DNA of 8,659 bases, taken from assembly GCA_031549605.1 (NCBI GenBank), contig JAVBPM010000025.1, forward strand, positions 1 through 8,659. The letters are read 5' to 3'. The notes under the pieces are model-generated. The model ran no database searches, was not told the DNA's origin, and saw only the letters and a list, made by a program, of their open reading frames with translations. The position numbers and the translations under genes were made by a program. The DNA is from WRAI01 sp031549605 (GTDB lineage: Bacteria; Bacillota; Clostridia; Oscillospirales; UBA929). This document shows, in pieces, positions 1-5,495 of this stretch (position 1 is the first letter of the stretch; each line of letters opens with the position of its first letter).

Positions 1-583
1 ACATCAACATGGTGTCGTCCTGCCGTGTCGCCACGCGCTCAAGCGTCTCCGGCTGGCCGGCCAGCCCGTCGTCAAAATTGACCCAGCCGTCGCGCCGCCC
101 CGCCACCATCACCTTGGTCACATAGGGCGCACCCGCCTCCACCTGGCTGACGACAAAATCGTCGTCAATGCAGGCAATCAGCTTAATGTCGGCCGCCTGC
201 ACGCGGTAGGCGATGTCTTTTTTCGTCAGCTGCAACGACGCGGGAATCACCACGGCACCCAGCTTGTGCAGCGCCAGCGCCGTAATCCAGTACTCATAGC
301 GGCGGCGCAAAATCAGCAGCACGCGGTCGCCCTTTTCAATGCCCAGCGAGCGCAGAAAATTCGCCGCTCGGTTGCTCAGCGCCGACAACTGCGCGAAGGT
401 AAACACCTGCTCATTGCCCTCGTCATCGCACCACACCAGCGCTTTTTTAGCGGTATCCCGCGTCGCCCAGGCATCGACAATGTCGTAGGCAAAGTTAAAA
501 TTATCGGGGACATTCAGCTGAAAATTGGTCAAAAAGTCCTCATAGCTCTCAAATTCAGTGCGCGGCGCATAGTTATTCAGCAT
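1..583 (-). CDS. AMP-binding acyl-CoA synthetase, N-terminal part (cut by window edge)
   Basis: This is the first 194 codons of an ANL-superfamily adenylate-forming enzyme, which activates a carboxylic acid to an acyl-AMP and then to a CoA thioester. The visible N-terminal domain has the family blocks GDRVLLILRRRYEYW and LHKLGAVVIPASLQLTKKDI, which resemble acetyl-/medium-chain acyl-CoA synthetases. The sequence leaves the window at DDTMLM, just before the expected ATP-binding YFTSGTTG loop, so the catalytic core and the CxxA10-lysine domain are not seen. The ATG start at 581-583 is preceded by GAGGAGG and overlaps the last 11 bases of the upstream regulator gene, so the two genes are probably co-transcribed and translationally coupled. 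The substrate cannot be decided from this part. The family is clear; the exact acid is unknown. Confidence 0.88.
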   Translation of the reverse strand, partial: MLNNYAPRTEFESYEDFLTNFQLNVPDNFNFAYDIVDAWATRDTAKKALVWCDDEGNEQVFTFAQLSALSNRAANFLRSLGIEKGDRVLLILRRRYEYWITALALHKLGAVVIPASLQLTKKDIAYRVQAADIKLIACIDDDFVVSQVEAGAPYVTKVMVAGRRDGWVNFDDGLAGQPETLERVATRQDDTMLM

Positions 584-1133
584 GAATGGCCTCCTCACAA
601 ATCACCGTTAAGAAGGTGGCCGTGCCGCCCACCGCCTTTTGCCCATGTGGATGACTGGGATCAAAATAGACGCAATCGCCCGCCTCCAACGTCGTACGAC
701 GTCCGTCGTACAACAGCTCTATCGTGCCGCTCAGCACATAATTGAACTCCTGTCCTTGATGTGTCACCAACGCCGGATCATGGCCGGACAGCTCAAGTGT
801 CACCAGCAGCGGCTCCATGATGCGGTGCTTAAAATTGTGCGCCAAATTGGAAAAGTTGTAGCCCGGATAGCGATCGACACTCTGGCCGTGTCCCTTGCGC
901 ACGACAAAAATGCTGTCAACGTGCGCCGAACGGCCGGTGGTCAGCTCGGTCACGTCCATGTGGAACATCACCGACAGATGATACAGCACCGAAATGGGGA
1001 TATCGACACCCTGTACCTCGTAATTGACATAGGTTTCCAACGGAATCTGCAGCGCCGCGGCCATTTCAGCCTGCGACAACTCACTGATTTCGCGCAGCTC
1101 ACGGATGCGCGCACCAATTTGATTGGTGGACAT
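573..1133 (-). CDS. XRE-family regulator with C-terminal cupin sensor domain
   Basis: A 186-residue two-domain transcription factor. Residues about 6-67 form a Cro/C1 helix-turn-helix (IGARIRELREISELSQAEMA, then the recognition helix near LETYVNYEVQG). Residues about 108-178 form a cupin-2 barrel, with motif 1 around H125-Q-G-Q-E129 and G136 and motif 2 in GDCVYFDPSHPHG (152-164). Such proteins bind DNA through the HTH and sense a small ligand or metal through the cupin. The ATG at 1131-1133 has AGGGGG seven bases upstream. The gene is directly upstream of, and overlaps, an acyl-CoA synthetase gene, a pairing common in Clostridia, so it probably controls that enzyme in response to its acid or CoA product. 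The ligand is not deducible from sequence. Confidence 0.9.
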   Translation of the reverse strand: MSTNQIGARIRELREISELSQAEMAAALQIPLETYVNYEVQGVDIPISVLYHLSVMFHMDVTELTTGRSAHVDSIFVVRKGHGQSVDRYPGYNFSNLAHNFKHRIMEPLLVTLELSGHDPALVTHQGQEFNYVLSGTIELLYDGRRTTLEAGDCVYFDPSHPHGQKAVGGTATFLTVICEEAIHAE

Positions 1134-1150
1134 GGAAATACCCCCTTTTA

Positions 1151-1172
1151 GTATAATTACCCATAATCATAC
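1151..1172. promoter_or_regulatory. Candidate operator: 9-bp inverted repeat over the -10 region
   Basis: On the plus strand GTATAATTA and TAATCATAC flank the 4-base spacer CCCA. The arms pair at 8 of 9 positions. The repeat covers the -10 box and the predicted transcription start of the XRE-cupin gene, the usual position for an autoregulatory XRE operator. Assignment to this regulator is inference. Confidence 0.45.
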
Positions 1173-1194
1173 CAAACGGGGGTCGTTAAGTAAA
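1166..1194 (-). promoter_or_regulatory. Sigma-A-type promoter of the XRE-cupin/acyl-CoA synthetase operon
   Basis: Reading the minus strand, TTTACT (1194-1189) and TATGAT (1171-1166) are separated by 17 bases. They match TTGACA at 4 of 6 and TATAAT at 5 of 6 positions. Transcription would start near 1159, about 25 bases before the ATG. No competing hexamer pair with 16-18 bp spacing is as good. Confidence 0.55.
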
Positions 1195-1229
1195 GCCCTT
1201 TTGTCGCTGTATGTCGCGTCGACGCACAA

Positions 1230-1246
1230 CTGCGCCGTTAGCGCAG
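1230..1246 (-). terminator. Weak hairpin across the malQ stop codon
   Basis: CTGCGC and GCGCAG form a perfect 6-bp stem around a 5-base loop that contains the malQ TAA. No real T-run follows on the minus strand (TTGTGCG), so it is at best a weak terminator. malQ transcription may continue into the downstream XRE-cupin operon, which is on the same strand. Confidence 0.25.
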
Positions 1247-2731
1247 CCCGTTTCGGCGATAGACCGCCGTGATATGGCGCAGCCGGTCGCACAGTCCGCC
1301 GTTCATCGCCTCGGCGCGCACGCGCCAGCGCCAGTTGTTTCCCAGCGTAGACGGCGTATTGATGCGCGCGTCACCGCCCAAGCCCAGCACGTCCTGAAAC
1401 GCGGCGATGGCCAAATGGGCACAGCTGCCCCACACCGACTTGACCGCCCCCCAGGACAGCCCCTCGGCGTCATTTAGGCGCAGATAATCGGTGGCAAAGG
1501 CCGCCTGCTCCGGCGTTGCCTCCACCGTCAGCCACTCCAAAAACGTCGGCGAGTCGTGGTTGGAGGTATAGGCCACGCAGTTGTCGATGATGTTGTGCGG
1601 CAGGTAAATGCTGTCGCCGCCGGCGTCAAAGCCGTACACCAGCAGCCGCAGCCCCGGCAGCCCGGTGTTTTCCAGAAACGCAAAGACTGCCGGCGTCAAT
1701 ATCCCCAAATCCTCGGCGACAATGCGCGCGTCGGGCAGCGCGCGGCGCACGGCCTCAAACCACTTCATGGCCGGCCCCTTGCGCCACTTGCCCTCCATCG
1801 CCGTCTCTGCGGCGGCCGGTACCGCCCAGTAGCTCTCAAAGCCGCGAAAGTGGTCAATGCGCACGACGTCAAAGCGCGCCGCCTCATGCCGCACGCGCTC
1901 AATCCACCAGCTGTAGCCGTCGTGTTCCATGTGCTTCCAGCGATACAGCGGATTGCCCCACAGCTGACCCGTGGCCGAAAACAAGTCGGGCGGCACGCCC
2001 GCCACCCACGTCGGACGTCGGTGCGCATCAAGCATAAACAGCTCCGGCTTGGCCCACACCTCCGCGCTGTCGGCCGAGACGTAGATGGGCATATCGCCAA
2101 TCAGCAGCACGCCGCGGCTGTTGGCATACGCCTTGAGCGCCGCCCACTGCGTAAAGAAGCAGTACTGCATAAACACCTGAAAACCAACCTCGTCGGCCAG
2201 CAGCGCGCCGTAGCTGGCGCGCGCGTCGGGCTGGCTGCGCAAAATAGCACGGTCGGGCCACTGTTGCAACGCCACCATGCCAAAGTGCGTCTTAACCGCC
2301 ATAAACAACGCGTAATCGGCCAACCAAAAGCGCTGGGCGACCTCAAAGGCAGCCAACTCCTCGACCAGCTGGGCCTTGCCGCGCTCATAGGCAACACGCA
2401 ACACCTTAAGACGCTCGGCATACAGCTTTTCATAATCAACACAATCGGGATTGCCCTGCCCAAAGTCAACCGACTGGTAATCGCCCGGCTGCAGCAACCC
2501 CTGCTCGGCCAACAAATCAAGGTCAATAAAATACGGATTACCGGCAAAGGCCGAGCACGACTGATACGGGCTGTCGCCATAGCCGGTAGGCGTCATCGGC
2601 AACACCTGCCAATAGCGCTGTCCCGCCTTGACCAGAAAATCAACAAAATCAAACGCGCCACGCCCCAGCGTGCCGATGCCATACGGCCCCGGCAGTGAAA
2701 ACACCGGCAGCAGCAGTCCACTCTCGCGCAT
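1238..2731 (-). CDS. malQ: 4-alpha-glucanotransferase (amylomaltase, GH77)
   Basis: A cytoplasmic GH77 enzyme that transfers alpha-1,4-glucan chains between maltodextrins in maltose/glycogen metabolism. The protein is 497 residues, normal for the family. The N-terminal RESGLLLPVFSLPGPYGIG, the YWQVLPMTPTGYGDSPYQS block and DMPIYVSADSAEVW are typical. Catalytic residues are visible: nucleophile D293 in RIDHFRGF, acid/base E340 in VAEDLG and the third carboxylate D393 in TSNHDSPT. The C-terminal NTPSTLGNNWRWR is also family-typical. An in-frame TTG at 2746 would add five residues, but GGGGAGG (2738-2744) lies inside that extension and six bases before the ATG at 2731, so the ATG is the start. 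The gene is transcribed toward the XRE-cupin operon and divergently from the small ORF at 2848. Confidence 0.96.
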   Translation of the reverse strand: MRESGLLLPVFSLPGPYGIGTLGRGAFDFVDFLVKAGQRYWQVLPMTPTGYGDSPYQSCSAFAGNPYFIDLDLLAEQGLLQPGDYQSVDFGQGNPDCVDYEKLYAERLKVLRVAYERGKAQLVEELAAFEVAQRFWLADYALFMAVKTHFGMVALQQWPDRAILRSQPDARASYGALLADEVGFQVFMQYCFFTQWAALKAYANSRGVLLIGDMPIYVSADSAEVWAKPELFMLDAHRRPTWVAGVPPDLFSATGQLWGNPLYRWKHMEHDGYSWWIERVRHEAARFDVVRIDHFRGFESYWAVPAAAETAMEGKWRKGPAMKWFEAVRRALPDARIVAEDLGILTPAVFAFLENTGLPGLRLLVYGFDAGGDSIYLPHNIIDNCVAYTSNHDSPTFLEWLTVEATPEQAAFATDYLRLNDAEGLSWGAVKSVWGSCAHLAIAAFQDVLGLGGDARINTPSTLGNNWRWRVRAEAMNGGLCDRLRHITAVYRRNGLR

Positions 2732-2737
2732 GGAATT

Positions 2738-2744
2738 CCTCCCC
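2738..2744 (-). promoter_or_regulatory. Ribosome binding site deciding the malQ start
   Basis: GGGGAGG stands six bases before the ATG at 2731. The longer reading from TTG at 2746 would put this site inside the coding sequence and has no Shine-Dalgarno of its own. Confidence 0.75.
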
Positions 2745-2760
2745 AACGTAACAATGCCCT

Positions 2761-2788
2761 ATTATAACACGCCGCATTAAAAAGACAA
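2761..2788 (-). promoter_or_regulatory. Sigma-A promoter of malQ
   Basis: On the minus strand a perfect TATAAT (2766-2761) lies 16 bases after TTGTCT (2788-2783), which matches TTGACA at 4 of 6 positions. The start would be near 2754, about 23 bases before the malQ ATG, leaving room for the GGGGAGG site. Confidence 0.6.
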
Positions 2789-2796
2789 AGCAAAAT

Positions 2797-2826
2797 GTAT
2801 AGCCGCTGATAAAACTGGCAATCCTA
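2797..2826 (+). promoter_or_regulatory. Candidate forespore (sigma-F/sigma-G type) promoter
   Basis: GTATA (2797-2801) fits the -35 consensus shared by sigma-F and sigma-G. Exactly 15 bases later GGCAATCCTA (2817-2826) matches the sigma-F -10 GGnnAnAnTR except for one position. Read with the 18-base spacing of sigma-G, AATCCTA differs from CATnHTA only in the first base. The predicted start near 2833 leaves a leader of about 15 bases before the GTG at 2848, which is tight. I see no convincing sigma-A pair in this orientation. Confidence 0.4.
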
Positions 2827-2847
2827 TCCACGAAAGGAAGTGAGATT

Positions 2848-2943
2848 GTGAACAAGGACAAGCAGAACAAGAAAGACCGCGGCGGCCAGCCGGCCAACCA
2901 GACCGACAACCGCAACAAAAACGCCCCCAACAACGCCAACTAG
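2848..2943 (+). CDS. Small polar 31-residue protein, possible minor spore protein
   Basis: A GTG-initiated 31-codon ORF with a good Shine-Dalgarno (AAAGGAAGTGA, GGAAG seven bases before GTG), ending in TAG and followed by a strong hairpin. The product begins MNKDKQNKKDRGGQPANQ and ends NAPNNAN. It is almost entirely Asn, Lys, Gln, Asp, Arg and Gly, with no hydrophobic core, no Cys and no aromatic residue. Such composition is typical of disordered minor small acid-soluble spore proteins (SspN/SspO/SspP-like), but I see no diagnostic motif and do not assign a family. A candidate sigma-F/sigma-G promoter upstream and the neighbouring spoIIGA fit a spore role; this is inference. The own ribosome site, promoter-like sequence and terminator argue that it is a real gene. 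Confidence 0.5.
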   Translation: MNKDKQNKKDRGGQPANQTDNRNKNAPNNAN

Positions 2944-2970
2944 CCCTTATATAAGCAAACAAACCCAACC

Positions 2971-3001
2971 GGCCCGCACAGCGCTGTGCGGGCCAACCTT
3001 T
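2971..3001 (+). terminator. Perfect 24-bp palindrome, terminator after the small ORF
   Basis: GGCCCGCACA GCGC TGTGCGGGCC (2971-2994) is perfectly self-complementary and gives a 10-bp or longer GC stem. It is followed by AACCTTT, a short T-run, so termination may be partial. It stands 27 bases after the small ORF stop and insulates the spoIIGA promoter. Confidence 0.65.
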
Positions 3002-3035
3002 GCGCCGAGAAAATTTCTGCAATCAGCCCCGCTAA

Positions 3036-3070
3036 TTCGACACACCCCTCTCCCACTTATGTCGTACAAT
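3036..3070 (+). promoter_or_regulatory. Spo0A-controlled promoter of spoIIGA (spoIIG-like, 22-bp spacer)
   Basis: TTCGACA (3036-3042) is the exact reverse complement of the Spo0A box TGTCGAA. Its last six bases, TCGACA, match the sigma-A -35 TTGACA at 5 of 6 positions. The -10 TACAAT (3065-3070) matches TATAAT at 5 of 6. The spacer between them is 22 bp. The B. subtilis spoIIG promoter is known for this same design: a -35 about 22 bp from the -10 and overlapped by Spo0A boxes, so that phospho-Spo0A must help sigma-A RNA polymerase. A weaker 6-of-7 box, TGTCGTA (3060-3066), overlaps the -10. Confidence 0.7.
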
Positions 3071-3080
3071 CATGACAGGC

Positions 3081-3091
3081 TTAGGAGGTGA
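3081..3091 (+). promoter_or_regulatory. Ribosome binding site deciding the spoIIGA start
   Basis: TTAGGAGGTGA is nearly a complete anti-Shine-Dalgarno match. GGAGG ends seven bases before GTG 3096-3098. An in-frame ATG at 3072 lies upstream of this site, so the GTG is the better start. Confidence 0.8.
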
Positions 3092-3095
3092 GGTT

Positions 3096-3968
3096 GTGCG
3101 TCAGGCCGTAACCGTTGTGTACATAGACTCGCTGTTTGTCATCAATCTCATCATCAACTACCTGCTGCTGCTGGCCACCGCCAAGCTGTGCGCGCTGGCG
3201 GCCAAGCGTTGGCGGCTGGCGCTGGGCGCGTGCGTCGGTGCGCTGTACGCCGTCGCCGCCTTTCTGCCGCACATGGACGCGCTGACCTCGCTGCTGGGCA
3301 AGGTGCTGTCGTGTGCGTTCATCGTGGTCATCGCGGTCGGCTGGCATGACCGCACGCTGCGCGCCGGACTCGTGTTTGTCGCCGTCGGCTTTGCCTTTGG
3401 CGGCTGCGTGCTGGCCGTCAACCTGCTGACCCGCCAGTCGGCCGGCGTACTGCGCAACGGCGTGCCTTACATGGCCATCGACGCACGGCTGCTCGTGCTG
3501 ACCAGCGCCGCGTTCTACCTGCTGCTAACCCTGGTCTTTCGCGGTATGGCTCGATTTGGTCGCCGCGACACCGCGCAGCTGACCATCACGCTCGACGGCA
3601 AGCAGGTCAGCGTCAACGCGCTGCACGACAGCGGCAACTTGCTCACCGACCCTGTCAGCGGCGCGCCCATTCTCATCGTCGACGCCCACCATCTGCTGCC
3701 GCTGTGGCCGCGCGAGGCACGCAGCCTGCTGACCGGCAGTGACCTGCACGACCCCACCACCGTCATGCTGGCACTCAACGCGTTGCAGCTGCCCGTCAAA
3801 TTCCGGCTCGTGCCATACAAAACCATCGGCAGTAACACCAACTTTCTGCTCGCCTTCCGACCCGCCGGCGTCACGCTCAACGCAAAAAAACAGCACGACC
3901 TGTTGGTCGCGCTGTCGCCCACGCCAGTGGGCAACGGCGTCTACGCCGCCGTCGTCAATGTGCCGTGA
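3096..3968 (+). CDS. spoIIGA: Sporulation sigma-E factor-processing peptidase SpoIIGA
   Basis: A membrane aspartic protease that cleaves the pro-sequence from pro-sigma-E in the mother cell after septation, once signalled by forespore SpoIIR. The 290-residue product begins MRQAVTVVYIDSLFVINLII. It has about five hydrophobic segments (roughly 6-27, 43-57, 70-82, 91-110 and 131-148), then a soluble C-terminal protease domain. The catalytic Asp is D178 in LHDSGNLLTDPVSG, equivalent to Asp183 of the B. subtilis protein. Length and layout fit the family (B. subtilis about 309). The ORF can be extended to ATG 3072, but the strong ribosome site at 3081-3091 selects GTG 3096. Its usual partner sigE lies downstream but is not adjacent: an opposite-strand regulator gene begins its stop codon only two bases after the spoIIGA TGA. 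Confidence 0.93.
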   Translation: MRQAVTVVYIDSLFVINLIINYLLLLATAKLCALAAKRWRLALGACVGALYAVAAFLPHMDALTSLLGKVLSCAFIVVIAVGWHDRTLRAGLVFVAVGFAFGGCVLAVNLLTRQSAGVLRNGVPYMAIDARLLVLTSAAFYLLLTLVFRGMARFGRRDTAQLTITLDGKQVSVNALHDSGNLLTDPVSGAPILIVDAHHLLPLWPREARSLLTGSDLHDPTTVMLALNALQLPVKFRLVPYKTIGSNTNFLLAFRPAGVTLNAKKQHDLLVALSPTPVGNGVYAAVVNVP

Positions 3969-3970
3969 CG

Positions 3971-4213
3971 CTATTTAATTTCCTGTTCCAAGTCTTGAAA
4001 AATCGGGTCGCTAAAGAATTCAGGTATCGTCATGCCTAATCCGTCGCAGAGTATCTTCAGCGTCGTCAAATACATGTCCTTTCGACCCGTCTTGAGCGTA
4101 CCGTGAACAGTGGATGGCGTTACACCAGCCCTCACGGCCAACTCATTCAACGCCATTTTCCGTTCTGCGCACAATGCAAGGAATCTGCGATCTACCGCTT
4201 CTTTTATTGTCAT
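3971..4213 (-). CDS. Small XRE/Cro-C1 helix-turn-helix regulator inserted between spoIIGA and sigE
   Basis: An 80-residue DNA-binding protein that is essentially only an HTH domain. It runs from MTIKEAVDRRFLALCAERKM through the helix-turn-helix LNELAVRAGVTPSTVHGTLK to an end in DLEQEIK. There is no sensor domain. Of several in-frame ATGs, the one at 4211-4213 is preceded by GGTGAT, so I choose it; the longer reading to 4264 would add a spurious hydrophobic stretch. The gene is visibly AT-richer than its neighbours, which suggests acquisition from elsewhere. It is antisense to any transcript running from spoIIGA into sigE, with a 2-bp gap to the spoIIGA stop and no terminator between. A weak promoter (ATACGC, 17 bp, TATGCT at 4235-4230) would overlap the first GTATAC box. 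Likely a repressor of itself and perhaps sigE; targets unknown. Confidence 0.82.
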   Translation of the reverse strand: MTIKEAVDRRFLALCAERKMALNELAVRAGVTPSTVHGTLKTGRKDMYLTTLKILCDGLGMTIPEFFSDPIFQDLEQEIK

Positions 4214-4254
4214 GCTCATCACCATAAAGAGCATAGCAAAAATCATGCTGGCGC

Positions 4255-4288
4255 GTATACTCAACTCGGTATACCGTATTGCGTATAT
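4255..4288. promoter_or_regulatory. Three GTATAY boxes at exact 14-bp spacing, candidate operator array
   Basis: GTATAC (4255-4260), GTATAC (4269-4274) and GTATAT (4283-4288) start exactly 14 bp apart. The middle box lies in the perfect palindrome CGGTATACCG (4267-4276). The array fills the 124-bp divergent gap between the small XRE gene and sigE. Its first box overlaps the possible -35 of the XRE gene and its last box overlaps a possible sigE -35. This resembles a Cro/CI-type divergent operator; binding by the XRE protein is inference. Confidence 0.45.
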
Positions 4289-4307
4289 TGGTTGACTATG
4301 TCATAAT
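4279..4307 (+). promoter_or_regulatory. Candidate local promoter for sigE
   Basis: TTGCGT (4279-4284) is followed after 17 bp by CATAAT (4302-4307), a 5-of-6 match to TATAAT, with the extended -10 bases TG at 4299-4300. A second possible pair is TTGACT (4292-4297) with TATCAA (4315-4320), also 17 bp apart. Either would let sigE be transcribed independently of spoIIGA, which is not how the B. subtilis operon works. Confidence 0.4.
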
Positions 4308-4336
4308 ACTCAGGTATCAACATTTGGAGGTGCCCC

Positions 4337-5086
4337 ATGCGCAGACCGCCCAACCTGTCCCGCAAGCGGAAGTTTGTACTCGACGCCTACATCCGGCTAC
4401 GCCGCCTGTTTGAAAGAATAGGGCTGTCGGCGCCCGACAGCGTCTTTTACATCGGGGGCAGCGACACGCTGCCGCCGCCGCTCAACCACGAGGAGGAGAC
4501 CTACCTCATCGGCTGCTACGCCGAGGGCAAGGAGAGCGTCAAGCGCATTCTTATCGAGCGCAACCTGCGGCTGGTCGTCTACATCGCGCGCCGCTTCGAA
4601 AACACCGGCATCAACATCGAGGACCTAATCAGCATCGGCACCATCGGGCTGATTAAGGCCATCAACACCTACAAGCCGGACAAAAACATCAAGCTGGCCA
4701 CCTACGCCAGCCGCTGCATTGAAAACGAGATTTTAATGCACCTGCGCAAAAACACAAACATTCGTCACGAGGTATCATTAGACGAACCACTCAACACCGA
4801 TTGGGACGGCAACGAGCTGCTGCTCAGCGACATACTGGGCACCGACAGCGACAGTGTCATGCGGCCCATCGAGGAGGACGTAGACCGCCAGCTACTGGCA
4901 CTGGCCATAGACCGCCTGTCCGAGCGTGAACGAGAAATCATATCCATGCGCTTCGGCCTAAACGGCCAGCAAGAAAAAACCCAAAAAGAAGTAGCCGACA
5001 CCATGGGCATCTCGCAGTCGTATATATCGAGACTGGAGAAAAAGATTATCAGCCGGTTGAAACGAGAGATGACGAAGTTGATGTGA
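4337..5086 (+). CDS. sigE: Pro-sigma-E, early mother-cell sporulation sigma factor
   Basis: A sigma-70 family factor directing early mother-cell gene expression, made as an inactive membrane-bound precursor and activated by SpoIIGA. The 249-residue product has a basic/hydrophobic pro-region, then FYIGGSDTLPPPL. By alignment to the B. subtilis YYIGGSEALPPPL, cleavage would fall between F37 and Y38. Region 2 is highly conserved (ILIERNLRLVVYIARRFENT, ISIGTIGLIKAINTY, LATYASRCIENEILMHLR). Region 4 carries the HTH TQKEVADTMGISQSYISRLE at about 215-234. The ATG is preceded by TTGGAGGTG with six bases after GGAGG. The pro-region is about 37 residues against 27 in B. subtilis, owing to an N-terminal extension rich in Arg and Pro. 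The gene ends seven bases before the first palindromic element. Confidence 0.96.
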   Translation: MRRPPNLSRKRKFVLDAYIRLRRLFERIGLSAPDSVFYIGGSDTLPPPLNHEEETYLIGCYAEGKESVKRILIERNLRLVVYIARRFENTGINIEDLISIGTIGLIKAINTYKPDKNIKLATYASRCIENEILMHLRKNTNIRHEVSLDEPLNTDWDGNELLLSDILGTDSDSVMRPIEEDVDRQLLALAIDRLSEREREIISMRFGLNGQQEKTQKEVADTMGISQSYISRLEKKIISRLKREMTKLM

Positions 5087-5092
5087 TGGGGC

Positions 5093-5270
5093 GCATGGTG
5101 CACCACCGACGCAACACCTACGGATGCGAAAAAGATGGTTTCGCACAGCGCAAATAACACAGAATAGCCGCTGTTCATCACAATGAACGGCGGGTGTTTT
5201 GTGTTATGAAGTCGCTGTGGGAAAGCGCCTTTTCCAGCAGCCGTTGGTGCTGCGGTGGGGGTGCCCGATA
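5093..5270. repeat. Palindromic element, copy A (MITE-like long hairpin)
   Basis: An imperfect inverted repeat centred on CACA at 5179-5182, flanked by the arms GTTCAT and ATGAAC. The arms extend outward with most positions paired: left GACGCAACACCTACGG pairs with right CCGTTGGTGCTGCGG, and the outer ends are GGTGCACC and GGGTGCCC. If transcribed, it folds into one hairpin of roughly 80 bp. It begins six bases after the sigE stop. Its first 50 bases (5093-5142) match copy B (5271-5320) with only three differences. No ORF in it is credible and no transposase or target duplication is visible. Confidence 0.8.
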
Positions 5271-5447
5271 GCATGGTGCACCGCCGACGCAACACCTACG
5301 GATGAGAAAAAGGTGGTTTCCAAAAGCGGGCGAACACTCGGAATAGACGTTGACGCGGCAAGCGTCGACGGCTGTTCTGAGTTTTTCGCCTGTTTTGGAA
5401 ACCACCTTTTTCAGCAGCCGTTGGTGTTGCGTCGGGGGTGCCCAATC
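5271..5447. repeat. Palindromic element, copy B, tandem with copy A
   Basis: The best preserved copy. It is centred on GGCAA (5357-5361) between GACGC and GCGTC. Paired outer parts include GACGCAACACC with GGTGTTGCGTC, and GAAAAAGGTGGTTTCCAAAA with TTTTGGAAACCACCTTTTTC (a perfect 19-20 bp stretch). It has the same orientation as copy A, recognised because the left arm carries CTACGGATG and the right arm, read in reverse complement, carries CAACGGCTGCTG. It directly abuts copy A at GATA|GCATGG. Confidence 0.85.
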
Positions 5448-5495
5448 CCCGGAAGCAACAGCGCACGGCTACGCCATGTGCGCACATCGGCAATC
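5448..5495. other. Spacer between palindromic copies B and C
   Basis: About 48 bases with no gene. It contains a small hairpin, GCGCAC (5461-5466) pairing with GTGCGC (5478-5483) around an 11-base loop, with no T-run. Together with copies A-C it fills the whole 573-bp convergent gap between sigE and the exonuclease gene. Confidence 0.5.

Noticed and set aside
1556..2698. Open frame of 380 codons on the plus strand opposite malQ
   Set aside because: It lies wholly antisense to malQ, is rich in Arg, Gln and His as expected of a GC-rich shadow frame, and has no ribosome site or family motif.
3072..3095. Upstream ATG start for spoIIGA at 3072
   Set aside because: It precedes the near-perfect Shine-Dalgarno at 3081-3091 and would lie at or before the predicted transcription start; the GTG at 3096 fits better.
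4214..4264. Longer N-terminus for the small XRE protein, starting at 4264
   Set aside because: It would add a hydrophobic Met-rich stretch foreign to the family and overlap the operator-like boxes; GGTGAT before the ATG at 4213 supports the shorter form.
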